DNA from: CAYRPN01 sp964426135
Lineage (GTDB): Bacteria; Planctomycetota; Phycisphaerae; Phycisphaerales; Phycisphaeraceae
Length of the DNA stretch: 11,652 nucleotides
Assembly: GCA_964426135.1 (NCBI GenBank)
Contig: CAYRPN010000160.1
Location: forward strand, 1 to 11,652
Direction of reading: 5' to 3'
How positions within the stretch are numbered: position 1 is the first letter of the stretch; each line of letters starts with the position of its first letter. The notes beneath the pieces are model-generated. The model was not told the DNA's origin. It worked only from the letters and a program-made list of their open reading frames with translations, and did no database searches. Below, piece by piece: positions 8,261-11,652 of the stretch. Both the position numbers and the translations under genes were made by a program.

Positions 8261-11200
8261 TCACTCCCGCGTAATCGTTTCGTGCAGATTCAGCACCACG
8301 CGAGCCACATTGGTCCACGACGCCAGTTCCACCGCGTCGATCGCCTTGTCCGCGGGCTTCTCGCCGATCTTCAACAACGCTTCGGCGGCGGGCTTGTCGG
8401 CGGCGAACTGGGCGCGGTGCTTGTCCAATAGCGCGGCGAGCACCTGCACTTCCGCCTCGCTGCCCTTGCGCTGCAGCACGCGGCGGAACGTGTACTGAAT
8501 GCGGTCGGCAGGAGCGGCGCCGCCTTCCTTGATGGTCATCTCCGCCAGCGCGCGGGCCGCTTCGACGTAGGTCGGATCGTTCAGCAGCACGAGCGCTTGC
8601 AGCGGCGTGTTGGAGCGCGGGCGATCGCAGACGCCATCCTCGCGCGAGGAGGCATCGAACGTGAGCAGGCTCGGGTGCAGGAATGATCGCTGCCACCAAG
8701 TGTAGAGACCGCGGCGGTAGAGGCCGTCGCCCTTGTCGTTCTGCCACTCGCGGGTGGGGAAGTTGAGGTACGCCCAGTAGCCGCGGGGCTGGTACGGTTT
8801 GACGCTGGGCCCGCCGATGGTCGGCACGAGCAGGCCGCTGACGGACAGAGCGTTGTCGCGGATCAGCTCGGCGGCGAGCCTGGGTCGGCCCTGCCGCGCC
8901 AGCCAGCGGTTGAAGGGATCTTTCTGGCGCAGGTCGGCGTTGGCGACGGAGCTTTGCCGGTACGTGCCGCTCATGACCATGAGCTTGACGATCTGCTTGA
9001 CGTCCCAGGTCTTCTGGAACTCCAGCGCGAGCCAGTCGAGTAGCTCCGGATGTGAAGGCCAGTCGCCTTGCGAGCCGAAGTCTTCGAGCGTTTTGCTGAG
9101 TCCCTGACCGAAATAGAGCATCCACAGGCGATTCACAAAGACGCGTGAGGTGGCGGGGTTCTCCTTCGCCACCATCCAGTTCGCCAGGTCCAATCGCGTG
9201 AGCCGTTTGCCCGCCTCGGCCTTCAGTTCGCCGAACACCGCGGGCACCTGCGGCTGCATGATCTCGCCCGTGTCGTCGAGCCAGTTGCCGCGCTTCAGAA
9301 TGCGGATCATGCGCGGCGTGGTGGCCATCGTGATCAGTGTCGTGGGCATCTGCTTGCTCTGTGCGTCTCGCCTGGCCTGTGCCGCCGCGATCTCGGCCCG
9401 CGCCGGTTCGAGTTGCGGCGCGGTGCTGCGATAGTGTTTGGCGATGGTGTCTTTCTGCGCCGCGTTGCGCTTGCCCGCCTCGACGCTGATCGCCTGCACG
9501 ACTGCCTCGGGCAGTCCCACGCCGTCGCGATTGGCTCCGGCGTCGGCCCAATAGGCGAGTCCGCCCCATTGCGTGAACGCCATGCCGTTGAGTTTGCTGC
9601 CGTCCTTCAGACCCACGTCCGAAGGTTTCACTTCCAGCCGCACCCATTCGCCGGTCTTGGGCAGCGGGCCCATCTTTTTGTGGTTCGGGCCATTGCTGCC
9701 GACGACGCCATAGGGGATGAGGTCCTCTCCCCACCACGCGCGGTGCTCCCAGGAATTGTTCACGTTGAACTGGAGCATGACCTGCTTCGGCGGATTCTTC
9801 GGATCGAGATAGATGTAGGCGAAGAGCATGTCGCCCTTGCCGACGGCGAGTTGATCCTTGGCGTTGATGACGAAATGCTGAACGAGCTCGCCGGCTTCCT
9901 GCTTGCGCGAGAACTGTCCGCGCACCGGGCCCTGATCCTTGGCAACGAAGTTGAACGCCCCGTCGCGCGTGCCGCCTTCGGGCGTCTTCTGATCGACGAT
10001 CCACTGCACGTCGCTGCGCCGGCCGCCTTCGAGCTTCCTGGCAATCTCCGCCTCCCACGCCTTCTGTCCCGCTTCAAGCTCCGGCGTCGAAACATCCAGC
10101 TTCTGCTTCAGCGCGGCGATGGCGGCGTCCATTTCCTTGAGCTGCGCTTCGAGATTCGGCGTGGGCACCGGGGTCTGCGCCTGCCTGCCGACGGCGGCTT
10201 CCTGCACATCCGCGAAGAACGCCGCCAGCCCGTAAAAATCCTTCATCGTCAGCGGGTCGTACTTGTGGTCGTGGCACTCCGTGCAGTTCATCGTGGCGCC
10301 GAGCCAGACAGTGCCCACGCTGCGCACGCGGTCGGAGGCGTACTTGGCGGTGTACTCCTTCGGCTGGGCGCCGCCTTCTTCGGTGGTGCAGAGCATGCGG
10401 TTGTAGCCGCTGGCGATTTTCTGCTCCCACGTGGCGTTGGGCATGAGATCGCCGGCGATCTGCTCGCGTGTGAACTGGTCGAACCGCTTGTTGTCGTTGA
10501 AGGCGTTGATGACGTAATCGCGGTACAGCCAGACGGTGCGATCGTTGTCGCTGTGGTAGCCGCCCGAGTCGGCGTAGCGCACGAGATCGAGCCAGTAAAT
10601 CGCCAGACGCTCGCCGAAGTGCTTTGACGCGAGCAGGCGATCGACGAGCTTCTCGTAGGCATCAGCCGACTTGTCGTTGACGAACGCGTCGACTTCCTCC
10701 GGCGTCGGAGGCAGGCCGATCAGATCAAACGACAGCCGGCGAATCAGCGTGCGGCGATCGGCTTCGCGCGACGGCGTCAGGTCCACGTCCATCAGCTTCG
10801 CCAGGACGAAATCATCGACCGCGTTGCGGCGCAGGCCGTGGATGTCCTTGACCAGCGGCGGAATCTGCGCGATGGGGCGGAGATACGCCCAGTGCCCCTG
10901 CCACGGCGCGCCCTGCTCGATCCACAGGCGAACCAGCTTCTTCTCGCGATCCGTCAGCGGCTTGAGCGGGCTGTTGCCGATCTTCGCCGGCGGCATGCGT
11001 TCGTCGTCGTCGGTCGTGACGATGCGCTTGTAGAGTTCGCTGTCGTCGGGCTTGCCCGCGACGATCACCGGCCGGCCTTCGACCTTCGAGCGCAAGCCGG
11101 CCTCCGTATCGAGCCGCAGGTTCACTTTCCGCTTGTTCTCGTCAGGGCCGTGGCAGGCGAAGCAGCGATCCGAAAGGATCGGGCGGATATCGCGGTTGAA

Positions 11201-11332
11201 CTCCACGACCTTTGGCAGCGGCAGAGTTGCTTCCGCGCCAGGCTGCTGTGGAATCGCCGCGGCAAACACGGCGCCTGTGCCGGACGCCACGCTGATCATG
11301 GCAACGATGAATGTCTGGTTGATCCGATGCAT
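8261..11332 (-). CDS. PSD1 and planctomycete cytochrome c domain protein (PSCyt1-DUF1549-DUF1553)
   Basis: This 1023-residue protein begins with a Sec signal (residues 1-26, hydrophobic core FIVAMISVASGTGAVFAAA). The PSCyt1 domain follows, with the haem motif CFACH (57-61) and a candidate distal methionine in ERMPP (M113). DUF1549 (PSCyt2) spans about 168-378, with RRLSFDLIGLPPTPEEVD (198-215) and a second CxxCH, CTECHDHKYDP (350-360). Residues about 395-660 hold short helical stretches around a beta-rich insert with LamG- or carbohydrate-binding-like character. DUF1553 (PSD1) covers about 675-1020, with NRLW, FGQGLSKTLEDFG, SNTPLQALVLLNDP and the typical end NLHETITRE. The protein should act outside the cytoplasmic membrane as a possible haem redox protein in polymer degradation; its reaction is unknown. 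It is usually paired with a DUF1501 gene, as here. ATG 11332 is chosen over 11395 because GAGGT (11345-11341) sits eight bases upstream and the signal peptide starts there. Length is normal for the family. Confidence 0.95.
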   Translation of the reverse strand: MHRINQTFIVAMISVASGTGAVFAAAIPQQPGAEATLPLPKVVEFNRDIRPILSDRCFACHGPDENKRKVNLRLDTEAGLRSKVEGRPVIVAGKPDDSELYKRIVTTDDDERMPPAKIGNSPLKPLTDREKKLVRLWIEQGAPWQGHWAYLRPIAQIPPLVKDIHGLRRNAVDDFVLAKLMDVDLTPSREADRRTLIRRLSFDLIGLPPTPEEVDAFVNDKSADAYEKLVDRLLASKHFGERLAIYWLDLVRYADSGGYHSDNDRTVWLYRDYVINAFNDNKRFDQFTREQIAGDLMPNATWEQKIASGYNRMLCTTEEGGAQPKEYTAKYASDRVRSVGTVWLGATMNCTECHDHKYDPLTMKDFYGLAAFFADVQEAAVGRQAQTPVPTPNLEAQLKEMDAAIAALKQKLDVSTPELEAGQKAWEAEIARKLEGGRRSDVQWIVDQKTPEGGTRDGAFNFVAKDQGPVRGQFSRKQEAGELVQHFVINAKDQLAVGKGDMLFAYIYLDPKNPPKQVMLQFNVNNSWEHRAWWGEDLIPYGVVGSNGPNHKKMGPLPKTGEWVRLEVKPSDVGLKDGSKLNGMAFTQWGGLAYWADAGANRDGVGLPEAVVQAISVEAGKRNAAQKDTIAKHYRSTAPQLEPARAEIAAAQARRDAQSKQMPTTLITMATTPRMIRILKRGNWLDDTGEIMQPQVPAVFGELKAEAGKRLTRLDLANWMVAKENPATSRVFVNRLWMLYFGQGLSKTLEDFGSQGDWPSHPELLDWLALEFQKTWDVKQIVKLMVMSGTYRQSSVANADLRQKDPFNRWLARQGRPRLAAELIRDNALSVSGLLVPTIGGPSVKPYQPRGYWAYLNFPTREWQNDKGDGLYRRGLYTWWQRSFLHPSLLTFDASSREDGVCDRPRSNTPLQALVLLNDPTYVEAARALAEMTIKEGGAAPADRIQYTFRRVLQRKGSEAEVQVLAALLDKHRAQFAADKPAAEALLKIGEKPADKAIDAVELASWTNVARVVLNLHETITRE

Positions 11333-11393
11333 GTCGAAATACCTCAAATGCTGCGTTCGATCGAAACGACGCGCTCCGCTGAAGACATTGAGC

Positions 11394-11399
11394 ATTATA
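11394..11399 (-). promoter_or_regulatory. Probable -10 box of the four-gene minus-strand operon
   Basis: A consensus TATAAT reads leftward from 11399 to 11394, about 62 bases before the ATG at 11332. No good -35 hexamer lies 16-18 bases further upstream; TTGAAA at 11414-11409 is only nine bases away. A 5-bp hairpin (GCGGT 11405-11409 / ACCGC 11417-11421) sits directly next to the box and could be an operator. Either an activator helps or another sigma factor is used. Confidence 0.5.
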
Positions 11400-11511
11400 C
11401 GGATGCGGTTTCAAGGACCGCTCGCTGGCGCTCGGGGCACTGAAATTGGTGCGAATCTGGACCACACGTCCGATTCGGCGAGTGTGCCGAGAATTTCCGG
11501 GGCCGCGTTGT

Positions 11512-11560
11512 CCCTCTCCTTCCGGGAGAGGGGGCCGAGTCAGCGAGGCCGGGTGAGGGC
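11512..11560 (+). repeat. Palindromic intergenic repeat, right copy 1
   Basis: CCCTCTCC (11512-11519), loop TTCCG and GGAGAGGG (11525-11532) form a perfect 8-bp hairpin, followed by GGCCGAGT, GAGGCCGGGTGAGGGC. The order and wording match the copy at 183-243. Confidence 0.7.
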
Positions 11561-11602
11561 GTTGGGCGCACGCCATGCAATTGCACGTTCGTGGCAGGCC
11601 GG

Positions 11603-11633
11603 CCCTCACCCCAGCCCTCTCCCGGAGCCTGAG
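11603..11633 (-). repeat. Palindromic intergenic repeat, right copy 2 (inverted)
   Basis: CCCTCACCCC followed by AGCCCTCTCCC repeats the opening of the copy at 307-345. It is the inverse of the end of the copy at 11512-11560 over about ten bases. Past 11623 it diverges: the second half of the hairpin is missing or altered, so this copy looks partial. Confidence 0.65.
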
Positions 11634-11652
11634 AATCTTTCGATTTCCGTCA

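Larger units (their letters stand above)
11333..11652. other. Intergenic right end upstream of the cytochrome operon
   Basis: I see no convincing gene here; open frames read through repeats and upstream DNA. The stretch contains the ribosome binding site GAGGT (11345-11341) of the cytochrome gene, the 10-bp palindrome TTCGATCGAA at 11356-11365 in its leader, the -10 box at 11399-11394 and the two palindromic repeats at 11512-11560 and 11603-11633. Confidence 0.6.

Noticed and set aside
8253..10058. Long minus-strand frame running on upstream of the Uma2 gene
   Set aside because: The upstream part is an out-of-frame reading of the cytochrome protein gene. Only the last 220 codons are a real protein.
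11400..11414. TTGAAA as a -35 box for the cytochrome operon
   Set aside because: Only nine bases separate it from TATAAT, too short for a sigma-70 promoter.

Overview
The window looks like a stretch of a high-GC Planctomycetota chromosome; the class cannot be settled from the sequence. The strongest evidence is a PSCyt1/DUF1549/DUF1553 cytochrome protein together with a Tat-exported DUF1501 protein, a gene pair that is a hallmark of planctomycetes. A BlaI/M56 regulator pair and an Uma2-family protein, both abundant in that phylum, agree with this.

Plus-strand half (1-4400). The left end (1-431) has no gene. It holds a hairpin at 1-19, a 13-bp perfect inverted repeat at 72-115 and a pair of oppositely oriented palindromic repeats at 183-243 and 307-345. 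Two genes follow: a small DUF1348 (NTF2/SnoaL-like) protein at 432-923 and an AEC-type membrane carrier with a TTG start at 971-1960. A near-consensus promoter at 2020-2047 carries a perfect dyad in its spacer and drives a two-gene operon: a BlaI/MecI/CopY-type repressor at 2086-2490, overlapped by one base by an M56 (BlaR1-like) membrane metallopeptidase at 2490-4346. The peptidase has no penicillin-binding sensor domain; it ends in about 200 residues of Arg/Glu/Pro/Gly repeats broken by a coiled coil. A strong terminator that reads in both directions closes this half at 4372-4399.

Minus-strand half (4588-11400). Four genes run leftward and look like one transcription unit from a TATAAT box near 11399: the PSCyt1/DUF1549/DUF1553 protein (11332-8261), an Uma2-like PD-(D/E)XK protein (8252-7590, 8-base gap), the DUF1501 protein (7553-6099, 36-base gap) and a 504-residue protein (6102-4588) joined to it by a 4-base GTGA overlap. 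The last protein has two pairs of CxxC motifs and a DUF1963-like C-terminal part. It is clearly less GC-rich than its neighbours, which suggests more recent arrival.

The right end (11512-11633) repeats the left end: the same palindromic repeat family, again as an inverted pair. Nothing here is a clearly new defence or mobile system. The parts most worth a second look are the sensorless BlaI/M56 pair with its operator and odd tail, and the CxxC/DUF1963-like gene coupled to the planctomycete pair together with Uma2.
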